From: Ktedonobacterales bacterium
Lineage (GTDB): Bacteria; Chloroflexota; Ktedonobacteria; Ktedonobacterales; JADMIN01
Reading direction: 5' to 3'
Assembly (NCBI GenBank): GCA_025935235.1
Contig: JAICVT010000002.1
Location: 1 to 29,236, forward strand
DNA length: 29,236 bases
Made by a program: the position numbers and the translations under genes
The notes under the pieces: model-generated
What the model saw: the letters and a program-made list of their open reading frames with translations, nothing else
What the model was told of the DNA's origin: nothing
Databases searched by the model: none
Shown: one piece after another, positions 1 through 7,447 of the stretch
Layout: every line of letters starts with the position of its first letter
Numbering within the stretch: position 1 is the stretch's first letter

Positions 1-1
1 C

Positions 2-145
2 AACTTCGTCGGCGGGCAGTTGGACTCCAACTTCTACAATGTCGGGCTGACGGGCGGCAGTCTGGATGTCATCATGGGGGTCGGGACCAACAACACGGGC
101 GGCAACGCCAACATCATCCTCGATCTCTACGCCGTCATCTCGTAA
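2..145 (+). CDS. C-terminal fragment of a probable secreted or surface protein
   Basis: An open frame enters from the left edge and ends at TAA 143-145, leaving 47 residues. The fragment is rich in Gly and Asn and ends in a hydrophobic beta-like run (ANIILDLYAVIS). This resembles the last strand of extracellular beta domains found at the end of large secreted bacterial proteins, where endings such as 'ADVIIDVVGYF' are common. No catalytic motif is visible. A hairpin follows 15 bases after the stop, which fits the end of a transcript. The function cannot be given from this piece; the secreted assignment is inference from composition. Confidence 0.6.
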   Translation, partial: NFVGGQLDSNFYNVGLTGGSLDVIMGVGTNNTGGNANIILDLYAVIS

Positions 146-160
146 CCTGAGCCAGCGCTT

Positions 161-196
161 CACCCCCTCTCCTGGCTGGAGAGGGGGGTGTCGTTT
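161..196 (+). terminator. Terminator-like hairpin after the left-edge gene
   Basis: CACCCCCTCTCC (161-172) pairs with GGAGAGGGGGGTG (178-190) with one bulged G, followed by TCGTTT. The U-tract is weak, and the hairpin belongs to the C/G-rich repeat family found throughout this window, so it may be a repeat that also serves as a terminator. Confidence 0.4.
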
Positions 197-242
197 CCAG
201 GCGGCGCGGCGCTTGCACGCTAGCTGGGCGCATGCTCGCGCC

Positions 243-277
243 CAAAAAGATTCCCCCTCTCTTGAAGAGAGGGGGAA
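243..277 (-). terminator. Rho-independent terminator of the tricorn gene
   Basis: Read on the minus strand, TTCCCCCTCTC pairs with GAGAGGGGGAA around a five-base loop, giving an 11-bp stem. It is followed by TCTTTTTG (plus-strand A-run at 244-248). It lies 12 bases beyond the tricorn stop codon. Confidence 0.7.
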
Positions 278-289
278 CAGGGCGCGCGA

Positions 290-3200
290 TCAGCCGTGCT
301 GTTCACTCTGCGGGGTCGCAGGCGCGGTGGCGGGGGCTGGCACGCGCACCGGGCGCGGACCAGGCTCCGGCGTCTTCACCGGATGCTCATCCACCAGGCG
401 CATCGCCTCGCTCAGCGCGCGCTCCAGCTGTGGGTCAGCGCCACGGGTATAGTCCTGCGGCGTGTTGTCCACCTCGATGGTGGGATCGGTGCCGTAGTTC
501 TCCACACCCCAGCCGACATCGCGGAACCAGAAGCTGAACTCTGGCTGGGTCGTCAGCGAGCCATCGGCCAGCGCGATGTAGGGGCTGATGCCCACCACGC
601 CGCCCCAGGTGCGCTTGCCCACCAGCGGCCCCAGCTTCAGCATCTTGAACGCATGGCTGAAGATGTCGCCATCGGAGCCAGCGTTCTCGTCGGTGATCGC
701 CACCAGATTGCCGCGCGGCGACTCGGTGAAGTAGGGCGACGCGCCGCTCCAGCGCTGGAACGCGTAGCCCAGGCGCGGACGCATCAGCTTCTCCAGCACG
801 AGGCCAGAGACGCTGCCGCCGCCGTTCCAGCGCACGTCCACGATCAGCCCCTCGTGGTCATACTCCTGCAAAAAGTAGCGGTGGAAGATCGCGAAGCCGA
901 ACGGCCCCATATCTGGCACGTGGATGTAGCCCACGCGCCCGCCGGAGCGCTCGTGAACGGCCTTGCGATTGCCCTCGACCCAATCAATGTAGCGCGCGAT
1001 GAAGTCGCCGCCAGCCAGCGCGCGCACCGTCACCGTGCGCGGCTCGCCGCCAGCCGCTGGCGCGATCAGCAGCTCAACCTCGTTGCCCGCCTGGTTCACC
1101 AGCAGGCGCATGGGGCTGCGCTCGCGCGAGACGCGCTGCCCGTTGACGGCCAGCACGGCGTCGCCCACGCCCACATTCACGCCCGGCGCCAGTAGTGGTG
1201 AGGTCGCGTCGGTAGCCCAGAAGTCGCCGCGCACGATCCGCGCGATGACATAGCGCCCGCTGGCCTCATCCAGCCGCCAGTCGCAGCCCAGGCTGCCCTG
1301 GGCATAGTTCGGATGCTCGCGATACTCGCCGCCGAACTCATAGGCGTGCGACGAACCCAGCTCGCCCTGCATCTCCCAGATCAGATCGGACAGCTCGTCG
1401 CGCGAGCCGATGCGATCAATCAGCGGCGCGTAGCGGTCGCGAACGATCTTCCAGTCCTGGCCGTTCATGTCGGCATTCCAGTACTGCTCGCGCTGGAGTC
1501 GCCACGCTTCCAGATACATCTGGCGCCACTCGGCGCTCGGCCAGACAGCCACCTTGGCGCGGTCCAGATCAAGCCAGCCTGAGGCGCGCCCCGGCTGCTC
1601 GGCCTCTGGCCCTTCGGCGGGCTTCTCGCCAGCGCGCAGCAGGCGCAGCCGGTCGTTGGAGCGATAGAGCAGCCACTTGCCGTCCGCCGTCACCTCGAAA
1701 TCGCTCACGCCATCGGCGAGGTGATCCTGCTTGCGCGTCTCGAAGCGATAGACCGCGAGGCTGTTGTTGCTGGCGGGTGTCAGCGTCGTCCAGCTCTCGT
1801 TGAGCGACCCCTCGACGGGTGCCGAGGTGAAGACGGCGCCGCCCGGGATGCCCGCGATGCGGTTGTAGCGCCCCTCGCCCACCGGGAACTGCACGACACG
1901 CGCGCTGAGGCCCTCGACATCAATCTCAACAGGTGTGGGCCGCTCGTCCTTCTCGGACTTCGCCGCCTTGCCATCTTTGCCATCAGTGCCAGCGCCATCG
2001 CTCACGCTGGCATCGCTCTTCGCCTCGTCCTTGCCCTCGTCCTTCGCCTCGTCTTTGGGCGCGGTCGGCAGCGGGGTGAAGGGCGAGCGCCCGTCGCGCT
2101 TCAGCGTGATGAGATACGGGCGCATCCCCTTGGGGAAGCCCATGTCGAAGTGCAGATTGTCCATCACAGGATCGAAGTCGCGCGCGGAGAGGAAGTAGAG
2201 ATACTTGCCCTCCGGATCGAAGGATGGCTGCATGTCGTAGCGCAGCGGCTCGGTGGCCTGCCACGTCTCACCCGTCTCCACCCGCGCCAGCTTGATGGCG
2301 ACCTGACGGGGATTGATGGCATAGGCATAGGCCAGCCACTGGCCATCCGCCGACCAGGCGAGGCCGCGCTGGTGCATGGCGTCTTCTTCGCGGCCAAAGG
2401 GGGTATGATCAATGCGCTTGACGGCGCCGCTCTCGGCATCCACTACGAGGAAATCGCCGCGGTGATTGGCGAGCGCGACCTGCGTCCCCACGGGCGAGGC
2501 AGCCAACTCCAGCACATGGCCGATGTCCGCATCCAGCGTGCGCGGCTCGCTCGCGCCATCGGCGGCGAAGACCACCAGGTGCGGCTCCTCGCCGCGATCG
2601 GCGATGGCCACCAGGCGCTTGGCATCAGCCAGCCACGCGATCAGCCGGTAGCGCGTCGCCTCGGGATCACCATACTGAGTGGCCGCGCCCTCGAACGCGC
2701 CCATGCCAAAGGCCTTGCCGCGCGAGGTGAAGGCGACACGATCGCCCTGCTGACTGGGCGTCCACGATTCGAGCCAGCGCCCGGCGGAAACGAAGCGGCG
2801 CGAGCGCTGCATGCGCGCGCCTGTCAGCGTCGCCTCGACCTTGCGCCCCTCGGTCGCGTTCGGCTCCAGGGTATAGAGGTCGCCGCCCGCGTGGTAAACC
2901 AGCGAGGCGCCATCGCCCGAGAGGCCACGCGCATAATAGTCCCGGTGGTTGGTGTGGCGCCGCAGGTCTCCGCCATCGGGCAGGCACGAATAGACGTTGC
3001 CGATATTCTCGTGGTCGGAGATGAAGTAGATGCGGTCGCCGATCCAGGTGGGATACGAGACGTTGCTCTTGAGGTCGAGCAGGCGGCGGAACTCGCCGGA
3101 GCCATTCGGGTCAATCCACAGATAGCCCGCCGTGCCGCCACGATAGCGCTTCCAGTGGGAAGGCTCCTCGGTGTTGCGCCCGACGACCACCGCGCCCTCT

Positions 3201-3625
3201 GGCCCAAAGGCGATGCTGTGCGCCGGACCGTAGGGCAGCGTGCGCGTGGGGCCACCCTGCGCCGCGACCTCTTGCAGCGCCCACCAGCGGCGCATTGGCT
3301 GATAGGCCGGGCTGGAGAAGATGACCGCCGACCCATCGGGCCGCCACCCCGCGATGCGCGCGCCTGCGCCGTCGTAGGTCAGGCGCTGGGCCTCGCCGCC
3401 ATCGAAGGGCATCACATAGACTTCGGTCGGCCCCTCGTGGCGCCCGGTAAAGGCGAGCGTCTTGCCATCGGGCGAGAAGCGCGCGTTGGTAATCTCAGCG
3501 ACGCCAGCGGTGAGCCGCGACGCGCGCCCACCACCGCGCGAGATGAGCCAGAGGTCATCCTCAGCGGTGAAAACGATCTGGTCGCCAGAGATCGTGGGAA
3601 AGCGAATGTAGCCGGTATGCCCCAT
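290..3625 (-). CDS. Tricorn protease (peptidase family S41)
   Basis: A 1111-residue homologue of Thermoplasma tricorn protease, which trims oligopeptides in the cytoplasm downstream of ATP-dependent proteases. The N-terminal two-thirds has TolB/WD40-like beta-propeller repeats (SPDGKTLAFT, SADGQWLAYA, ADGKWLLYR). A PDZ-like domain follows at about 775-865, then the S41 catalytic core. The expected active-site residues are present: Ser759-His760 (GELGSSHAYEF), Ser984 (NAGSDGDIF) and Glu1042 (VENYGTDP). They correspond to Ser745, His746, Ser965 and Glu1023 of the Thermoplasma enzyme. No signal peptide is seen. A Lys/Asp/Glu-rich low-complexity insert at about 522-563 sits between propeller blades. 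The start has GAGGG five bases upstream, and the first residues already match the propeller. The gene is a single unit with its own promoter and terminator. Confidence 0.93.
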   Translation of the reverse strand: MGHTGYIRFPTISGDQIVFTAEDDLWLISRGGGRASRLTAGVAEITNARFSPDGKTLAFTGRHEGPTEVYVMPFDGGEAQRLTYDGAGARIAGWRPDGSAVIFSSPAYQPMRRWWALQEVAAQGGPTRTLPYGPAHSIAFGPEGAVVVGRNTEEPSHWKRYRGGTAGYLWIDPNGSGEFRRLLDLKSNVSYPTWIGDRIYFISDHENIGNVYSCLPDGGDLRRHTNHRDYYARGLSGDGASLVYHAGGDLYTLEPNATEGRKVEATLTGARMQRSRRFVSAGRWLESWTPSQQGDRVAFTSRGKAFGMGAFEGAATQYGDPEATRYRLIAWLADAKRLVAIADRGEEPHLVVFAADGASEPRTLDADIGHVLELAASPVGTQVALANHRGDFLVVDAESGAVKRIDHTPFGREEDAMHQRGLAWSADGQWLAYAYAINPRQVAIKLARVETGETWQATEPLRYDMQPSFDPEGKYLYFLSARDFDPVMDNLHFDMGFPKGMRPYLITLKRDGRSPFTPLPTAPKDEAKDEGKDEAKSDASVSDGAGTDGKDGKAAKSEKDERPTPVEIDVEGLSARVVQFPVGEGRYNRIAGIPGGAVFTSAPVEGSLNESWTTLTPASNNSLAVYRFETRKQDHLADGVSDFEVTADGKWLLYRSNDRLRLLRAGEKPAEGPEAEQPGRASGWLDLDRAKVAVWPSAEWRQMYLEAWRLQREQYWNADMNGQDWKIVRDRYAPLIDRIGSRDELSDLIWEMQGELGSSHAYEFGGEYREHPNYAQGSLGCDWRLDEASGRYVIARIVRGDFWATDATSPLLAPGVNVGVGDAVLAVNGQRVSRERSPMRLLVNQAGNEVELLIAPAAGGEPRTVTVRALAGGDFIARYIDWVEGNRKAVHERSGGRVGYIHVPDMGPFGFAIFHRYFLQEYDHEGLIVDVRWNGGGSVSGLVLEKLMRPRLGYAFQRWSGASPYFTESPRGNLVAITDENAGSDGDIFSHAFKMLKLGPLVGKRTWGGVVGISPYIALADGSLTTQPEFSFWFRDVGWGVENYGTDPTIEVDNTPQDYTRGADPQLERALSEAMRLVDEHPVKTPEPGPRPVRVPAPATAPATPQSEQHG

Positions 3626-3664
3626 ACAAACCCTCTATCGCCTCTCCTGAGCACACAGAGACAC

Positions 3665-3688
3665 AAAAAAGCCGCCTGTCTCGCGGCT
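3665..3688 (-). terminator. Terminator-like hairpin in the leader of the tricorn mRNA
   Basis: On the minus strand AGCCGC, a 7-base loop and GCGGCT are followed directly by a run of T (plus-strand A-run 3665-3670). It lies 40 bases before the tricorn start and downstream of the likely promoter at 3723-3753. It could therefore act as an attenuator, or it could stop read-through from the HAD gene upstream. The stem is short (6 bp) but GC-rich. Confidence 0.5.
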
Positions 3689-3722
3689 GGGCGGTGCGAC
3701 AAACGCGCACGCCATCCTGACG

Positions 3723-3753
3723 CATGTACGCACGATGGTCACGGTTTTGTCAA
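3723..3753 (-). promoter_or_regulatory. Putative promoter of the tricorn gene
   Basis: A perfect -35 TTGACA lies on the minus strand at 3753-3748. The -10 is weak: CGTACA at 17-base spacing or TACATG at 19-base spacing. Transcription would start near 3717, giving a leader of about 90 bases that contains the hairpin at 3665-3688. Confidence 0.4.
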
Positions 3754-3832
3754 TCGGCTGTTGACTGGCCAGAGATCGGCTGGTGATCGGCTGTCCATCG
3801 CGGTGGCGGGGGCCGCGGGCGCTTCACGACCC

Positions 3833-3861
3833 TTGCGCCCACGGAATCGGTATGGTACTAT
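3833..3861 (+). promoter_or_regulatory. Promoter of tRNA-Gln
   Basis: -35 TTGCGC (3833-3838), a 17-base spacer and -10 TACTAT (3856-3861). The expected start near 3868 leaves a 5' leader of about 38 bases before the mature tRNA. Confidence 0.65.
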
Positions 3862-3905
3862 ACAAGGGCTGGCGAGCGAGAGAGGCTCCCCAGCGCACTA
3901 CCCAT

Positions 3906-3979
3906 TCCGGGATCGTCTAGTGGTAGGACAGCTGACTCTGGATCAGCCAGCCGTGGTTCGAATCCACGTCCCGGAGCCA
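3906..3979 (+). tRNA. tRNA-Gln (anticodon CTG), CCA encoded
   Basis: A full cloverleaf can be drawn. The acceptor stem TCCGGGA (3906-3912) pairs with TCCCGGA (3969-3975), followed by discriminator G and an encoded CCA (3977-3979). The D-arm region contains AGTGGTAGGAC. The anticodon stem GCTGA/TCAGC encloses the loop CTCTGGA with CTG at positions 34-36, which reads CAG. The T stem CGTGG/CCACG carries the loop TTCGAAT. It is flanked by its own promoter and a strong terminator, so it is a single-gene unit. Confidence 0.95.
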
Positions 3980-3984
3980 TCGGA

Positions 3985-4019
3985 AGCGGGCCAGTCATCC
4001 GACTGGCCCGCTCTTTTTT
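3985..4019 (+). terminator. Rho-independent terminator of tRNA-Gln
   Basis: A perfect 12-bp stem, AGCGGGCCAGTC (3985-3996) with GACTGGCCCGCT (4001-4012), encloses a four-base loop and is followed by CTTTTTT. Confidence 0.92.
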
Positions 4020-4034
4020 GTTGTGGGCGCGCAG

Positions 4035-4152
4035 ACCTCTCCCCCTGCCCCCTCCCCTTCAGGGAGGGGAACTCAGGCCAGGCGATGTGGCGCTGGGCAA
4101 GATTCTGGCTCCCCCTCTCCCACAGGGAGAGGGGGCTGGAGGGTGAGGTCGC
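4035..4152. repeat. Inverted pair of C/G-rich hairpin repeats
   Basis: The left unit (4035-4070) has a CT-rich head and the hairpin CCCCTCCC-CTTCA-GGGAGGGG. The right unit (about 4110-4152) is a similar element in the opposite orientation: CCCCCTCTCCC-acag-GGGAGAGGGGG followed by CTGGAGGGTGAGGT. The pair sits between the tRNA terminator and the end of the HAD gene. The head-to-head arrangement recalls REP/BIME elements. Confidence 0.7.
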
Positions 4153-4878
4153 TCACTGCGGCTCGGCGCCAAGCAGGTGATCAATATCGGCCAGGGTCAA
4201 ATCGCTGAGTGAGTCCACGATGCGATCGGCCAGCTCCAGGCCGGGGGCGTCGGGCTGACCTGCGCGGCGCACGGCGATGCAGCGCATGCCGCCCGCTCTG
4301 GCCGCCGCCACGCCCGCTGGCGCATCCTCGAAGACCACGCAGCGCTGCGGCGCCACGCCCAGCAGCGCCGCGCCCGCCAGAAAGATGTCAGGCGCGGGCT
4401 TGCCGTGCGCCACATGCTCGCCCGAGACGAAGCCATCCAGCAGCGGGCCGATCTGGAGCAGGCTGATGATGGCCTCGATATTCACCAGCGGCGCCGAGGA
4501 GCCGAGCGCCTGCCGGTAGCCCGCCGCGTGCAGCGCCGTCAGCAGCTCGCGGGCGCCGGGCAGCGCGCGCGCCTCGCGCCGCAGCAGCTCGCGATACAGC
4601 TCCTCCTTGCGCTCGCTCAGCGCTACCAGCAGTTCCGGCGGACCAGCGACGCCAAACATCAGCGGGATGCTATCGCTATTGCGCATGCCGAAGCCCGCCC
4701 AGAAGGCCGCGTCGGAGTAGGGATAGGCGCGCTCGCGGGCCAGCGCCTCCCACGCCTGGCGATGTTGCTCGCCGCTGTCAATGATGACGCCGTCCACATC
4801 CCACAGCGCCGCATAGCCGCCGCGCCGGGCCGCCACGCTGTCAGTCTGGTCGCCCGCTGGGCGCGCACCGTCTCGCAT
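4153..4878 (-). CDS. HAD-superfamily phosphatase, beta-phosphoglucomutase-like subgroup
   Basis: A predicted cytoplasmic Mg-dependent phosphatase or phosphomutase. Motif I is DVDGVIID (nucleophile Asp, then the acid/base Asp), followed by an alpha-helical C1 cap. Motif II is LGSSAP, the motif III lysine is in HGKPAPDIF, and motif IV is FEDAPAGV. The sugar-phosphate substrate cannot be told from sequence. The open frame extends upstream to a GTG at 5040, but those extra residues are arginine-rich, unlike the family and partly encoded by a 10-base tandem repeat. A start at ATG 4878 (GGAG just upstream) or at GTG 4896 (behind AGGGGAAG) is more likely. The start is the uncertain part; the family is not. 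Confidence 0.85.
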   Translation of the reverse strand: MRDGARPAGDQTDSVAARRGGYAALWDVDGVIIDSGEQHRQAWEALARERAYPYSDAAFWAGFGMRNSDSIPLMFGVAGPPELLVALSERKEELYRELLRREARALPGARELLTALHAAGYRQALGSSAPLVNIEAIISLLQIGPLLDGFVSGEHVAHGKPAPDIFLAGAALLGVAPQRCVVFEDAPAGVAAARAGGMRCIAVRRAGQPDAPGLELADRIVDSLSDLTLADIDHLLGAEPQ

Positions 4879-5648
4879 GTCTCCGCTGTCTTCCACGTCG
4901 GCGCTTCCCCTGTTTCGCTCCCTCGCCTCGACCGCGCTGCGCCGAAGCGCATCCTCTGTAGTGTACCGCGCTCCCGGGTCGTCGGGCCGCATGAAGCCGC
5001 ATGAAGCCGCATGAAGCCGCTGCGGCGCCAAATCTCCCACTTGTGACCAGCGGCGCGGCGTTCTCGTCTCAAGGCGGTAGACATCGGCGTACAGTGTGAA
5101 TTACGCCACATTTAGCACTCGAACAACACAAGCGCCAACAGGTTGAAATCCCGCGCGAAGCCCGTAGTTGAGCGGATGGAAGAGAAAGGCTGACAGCGCC
5201 GCATCCGAAAGTACTAAGCAAGGTGGCGTCAGTGCCACAACCGTGCGGGCGCGGGTATAGTTGGCAAGGCGACGTGTTTGAGTACATTTGTTCCATGTTG
5301 GAGCAGAGTTCCGGTCGAGGGAGGGAGAGCGCAAGGACAGATTGCTCCGGTAGAAGCGACGGCTCCCGGGGCGTTCGCGAGCGGCCGCGAGATGTCGCGA
5401 CGGTTCGCGAACAGGCATACTGGCCGCGCTCGATTTCACTCGCGCCCAACATCTGTTGTGGGCCTGTTAAGGGCCTGTTGGACGCGAGACCACCCCCAGA
5501 GACCGGGATAAGAGGAGGCGTCGAAGACAGACTCGTCCGACCAATGGCGCAGGCGCCAGATCGCCTGTGTCTGGCGAGGCGTGCGACTCAGGGAGCCGCA
5601 CACCGCCGGGCAGTCGGCTACGAGTTCGGCGCTTTCTACGATGGGCCG
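4879..5648. other. Long intergenic stretch between divergent HAD and CHAP genes
   Basis: About 770 bases without a gene I can support. Open frames cross it on both strands, but their translations are arginine-, serine- and cysteine-rich and resemble no family. It holds a 10-base tandem repeat (4991-5020), three TCGCGA palindromes between 5374 and 5410, a doubled GGGCCTGTT near 5460-5480, and a weak promoter-like pair TTGGCA (5261-5266) and TACATT (5283-5288) facing the CHAP gene. Base use is less GC-extreme around 5090-5290, as expected of non-coding DNA. Confidence 0.5.
4991..5020. repeat. Three tandem copies of a 10-base unit (ATGAAGCCGC)
   Basis: Three perfect contiguous copies, at 4991-5000, 5001-5010 and 5011-5020. 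The period is not a multiple of three, so copy-number change would shift any frame across it. That argues against coding in the HAD N-terminal extension. Confidence 0.9.
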
Positions 5649-6725
5649 ATGCGGTGGACGCGCCTCATCCGCCTGTCTGAGGAGGATGCAAGCTTGCTAC
5701 GTTCTGACGTGTTGAGGAGGAATGGAGGGCGGCTGCTCTCAGTCGCGCTGCTCGGTGGCCTGGCGCTCAATGCCGCTGGCGCGCCCATCGAAACGATGGA
5801 CGCCCACGCGCAACCTGCGGCGTCAGCGACCTGGCTCAGCCTGGAAGACGGCTGGCTTTGCCGCACCTGGGCCGCGCCACTGGGCGCCAGCGCCTCGGCT
5901 CTTCCCCCCGTCGTGATGAGCGCGGCCGCGGATGCCGTGCCGCTCGACTTTACGACCCAGCATCAACACTCCACCAGCGCGAACTTCGCGCCGAGTATGC
6001 TGAATATCAACGTGCTGACGCGGGGAGCATCGCACAGCGTCAAGCACTGCTCCGCTCAATGGCACATGGCCTCCGATGGGCGCCTCATCTCCGATGCGTC
6101 CGCCTGGGTTCCCAACCCGACCGGAGACTGGCCAGCGCTGACCGCTCCCACACTCGACACGATGACGCTGCGCGCGTCGTCGCCCAAGTTCGCGCTGGCC
6201 GGAGCGGCTCGACAGACGCCAACGAAGAGCGCTATCGCTTCGGTGCTGGTGGTTCACACTATCGCGCCCAAGCCAAAGCCCGCCGCCTCGTCGCCAGCCC
6301 CGACCTACTACACCTCATCTGGCATCGGCCCGTGGAACCCCGTGCCAGGACATCCGACCTACTCCGTGTCCGACTTCGCGGGCGACCCATACAGCTACGA
6401 GTTCGGCGTCTGCACCTGGTGGGCGTGGTACACGCGCCGCGATGAGCCGCAACTTGGCACGCTGGGCGTCGCCACCAGCTGGATCAGCAACGCGCGCGCG
6501 CATGGCATGAGCGTCGGCTCAACGCCAGCCGCAGGCGCTACGGTGGTCTTCGCGCCGGGCGTGCAGGGCGCGGGCGGCAATGGGCATGTCGGTCATGTCG
6601 TGCAGTTGCTGGGCGGTGGCTGGTTCATCATCTCTGAGATGAACTTCTACTGGAACGGCGGCGGCTGGGGCCGGGTGGACTACCGCTATGTCCATGTCGG
6701 CTCAGGCGTCCAGTTCATCTATTGA
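5649..6725 (+). CDS. Secreted CHAP-domain protein, probable peptidoglycan amidase/endopeptidase
   Basis: From ATG 5649 this gives 358 residues. A hydrophobic segment (LLSVALLGGLALNAAGA) lies about 30 residues in and reads as a signal peptide or anchor. A long Ser/Thr/Pro/Ala-rich spacer follows. The C-terminal 120 residues form a CHAP domain: the catalytic Cys in GVCTWWAWY, a following TSWISNARAHGM segment, the His in NGHVGHVVQL, and a likely third residue in IISEMNFYW. CHAP enzymes cut amide bonds in cell-wall peptides, so a role in wall turnover is likely. The open frame runs back to 5223, but that extension is unlike protein. The start is uncertain because no strong Shine-Dalgarno precedes 5649. 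No immediate neighbour in the same direction suggests an operon. Confidence 0.82.
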   Translation: MRWTRLIRLSEEDASLLRSDVLRRNGGRLLSVALLGGLALNAAGAPIETMDAHAQPAASATWLSLEDGWLCRTWAAPLGASASALPPVVMSAAADAVPLDFTTQHQHSTSANFAPSMLNINVLTRGASHSVKHCSAQWHMASDGRLISDASAWVPNPTGDWPALTAPTLDTMTLRASSPKFALAGAARQTPTKSAIASVLVVHTIAPKPKPAASSPAPTYYTSSGIGPWNPVPGHPTYSVSDFAGDPYSYEFGVCTWWAWYTRRDEPQLGTLGVATSWISNARAHGMSVGSTPAAGATVVFAPGVQGAGGNGHVGHVVQLLGGGWFIISEMNFYWNGGGWGRVDYRYVHVGSGVQFIY

Positions 6726-6742
6726 GGCTCTGCGGCGCGGAT

Positions 6743-6777
6743 CTCTCCCCTGTCTCCCTCCCCTTCAGGGAGGGGAA
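6743..6777 (+). repeat. C/G-rich hairpin repeat after the CHAP gene
   Basis: A CT-rich head followed by the hairpin CCCTCCC-CTTCA-GGGAGGG, in the same orientation as the copies at 4035 and 21482. It lies 17 bases after the CHAP stop codon and may end that transcript, although no T-run follows. Confidence 0.7.
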
Positions 6778-6862
6778 CCCTGGGCGTGGCTGGCGCGTAT
6801 ACGAGATGAGAGCGGCTCCACGGCTGCGGCGCGAGCTGGCGCTAGCGCCTTGGCGTGGAGTC

Positions 6863-6871
6863 TGCTATAGT
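6863..6871 (+). promoter_or_regulatory. Extended -10 promoter of the XRE-type regulator
   Basis: TGCTATAGT fits an extended -10 (TG, one base, TATAGT at 6866-6871). No good -35 stands at 17 bases, as is usual for this promoter type. The start would be near 6878, giving a leader of about 105 bases. Confidence 0.5.
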
Positions 6872-6984
6872 GACCAGTAGAGCGAGGAGCGCGGCGCGGG
6901 GATTGCGCACGCCGCTCGCTCCGGCGGACGGCCAGGCAGCGTGGCCTGACCAGAGCCGATAACACCTCAATGTGGAGGGATGTG

Positions 6985-7203
6985 ATGAAACTTCGCGGAT
7001 TGCGTCATGCACGGCAGCGCCGTGGACTGAGCATTGGGCAACTGGCCGAAGAGACAGAGCTGCGCCGGGAGACCATTACCTCGCTGGAGCACTGTCGCGA
7101 GGAGCCACAACCCTATGCGCTGGGTCGGCTGGCGCGGGCGCTGAGCGTTTCCGTCGCCGAACTGGTGGGCGCGGAGCCTGCTCCACTGAAAACCCCCGCC
7201 TGA
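6985..7203 (+). CDS. Small XRE/Cro-type helix-turn-helix regulator
   Basis: A 72-residue protein made almost entirely of one XRE-type HTH domain. The first helix is LRHARQRRGLSIGQLAEETEL, the recognition helix region is RRETITSLEHCREEPQ, and the closing helix is YALGRLARALSVSVAELVG. Proteins this small usually bind DNA as dimers and often regulate themselves. The frame opens at 6970, but ATG 6985 is preferred because GGAGGG (6974-6979) stands five bases before it. The gene is a single-gene unit with its own extended -10 promoter and a strong terminator. No toxin gene is adjacent, so an antitoxin role is not supported. Its targets are unknown. Confidence 0.85.
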   Translation: MKLRGLRHARQRRGLSIGQLAEETELRRETITSLEHCREEPQPYALGRLARALSVSVAELVGAEPAPLKTPA

Positions 7204-7272
7204 TGCGCGCCTGGGCCACGGTTTGGCCCCCATCGCGCAGGGTGAACGCGGGTATTCCCACCGAAATCACAC

Positions 7273-7306
7273 ACAGGACGCCGCTGGTTGGCGTCCTGTT
7301 TTGTTG
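7273..7306 (+). terminator. Rho-independent terminator of the XRE regulator
   Basis: ACAGGACGCC (7273-7282) and GGCGTCCTGT (7290-7299) form a perfect 10-bp stem around a 7-base loop, followed by TTTGTTGT. Confidence 0.88.
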
Positions 7307-7400
7307 TAGAAGCGAATGCGGCGAGAGCGCAGCGTTTGATCTGAAGGATGTGGGTTTGGTAAGCGGCTCGCTTGCCCGACGCCACAACGCCTGCCACGGG

Positions 7401-7440
7401 TTCCCCCTCCCTGGAGAGGAGGGAGACAGGGGGAGAGGTC
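7401..7440 (-). repeat. C/G-rich hairpin repeat, reverse orientation
   Basis: The reverse complement reads as a CT-rich head followed by CCCTCC...GGAGGG, matching the unit at 6743 in the opposite orientation. It lies just beyond the stop codon of the chemoreceptor gene. Confidence 0.7.
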
Positions 7441-7447
7441 CACCCCG

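Noticed and set aside
1721..4180. An 819-codon open frame on the plus strand opposite the tricorn gene
   Set aside because: It is a mirror frame caused by GC-rich codon use. The translation is rich in Arg, Ala and Gly with no domain, and the opposite strand has all tricorn catalytic motifs. It also runs across the tRNA gene.
5223..5648. N-terminal part of the CHAP protein from the longest open frame
   Set aside because: The translation is rich in Arg, Gly and Cys with no domain, and it would place the signal peptide at residue 170.
6985..7203. Antitoxin of a toxin-antitoxin pair
   Set aside because: Small XRE proteins can be antitoxins, but the gene has its own promoter and terminator and no partner gene on either side.
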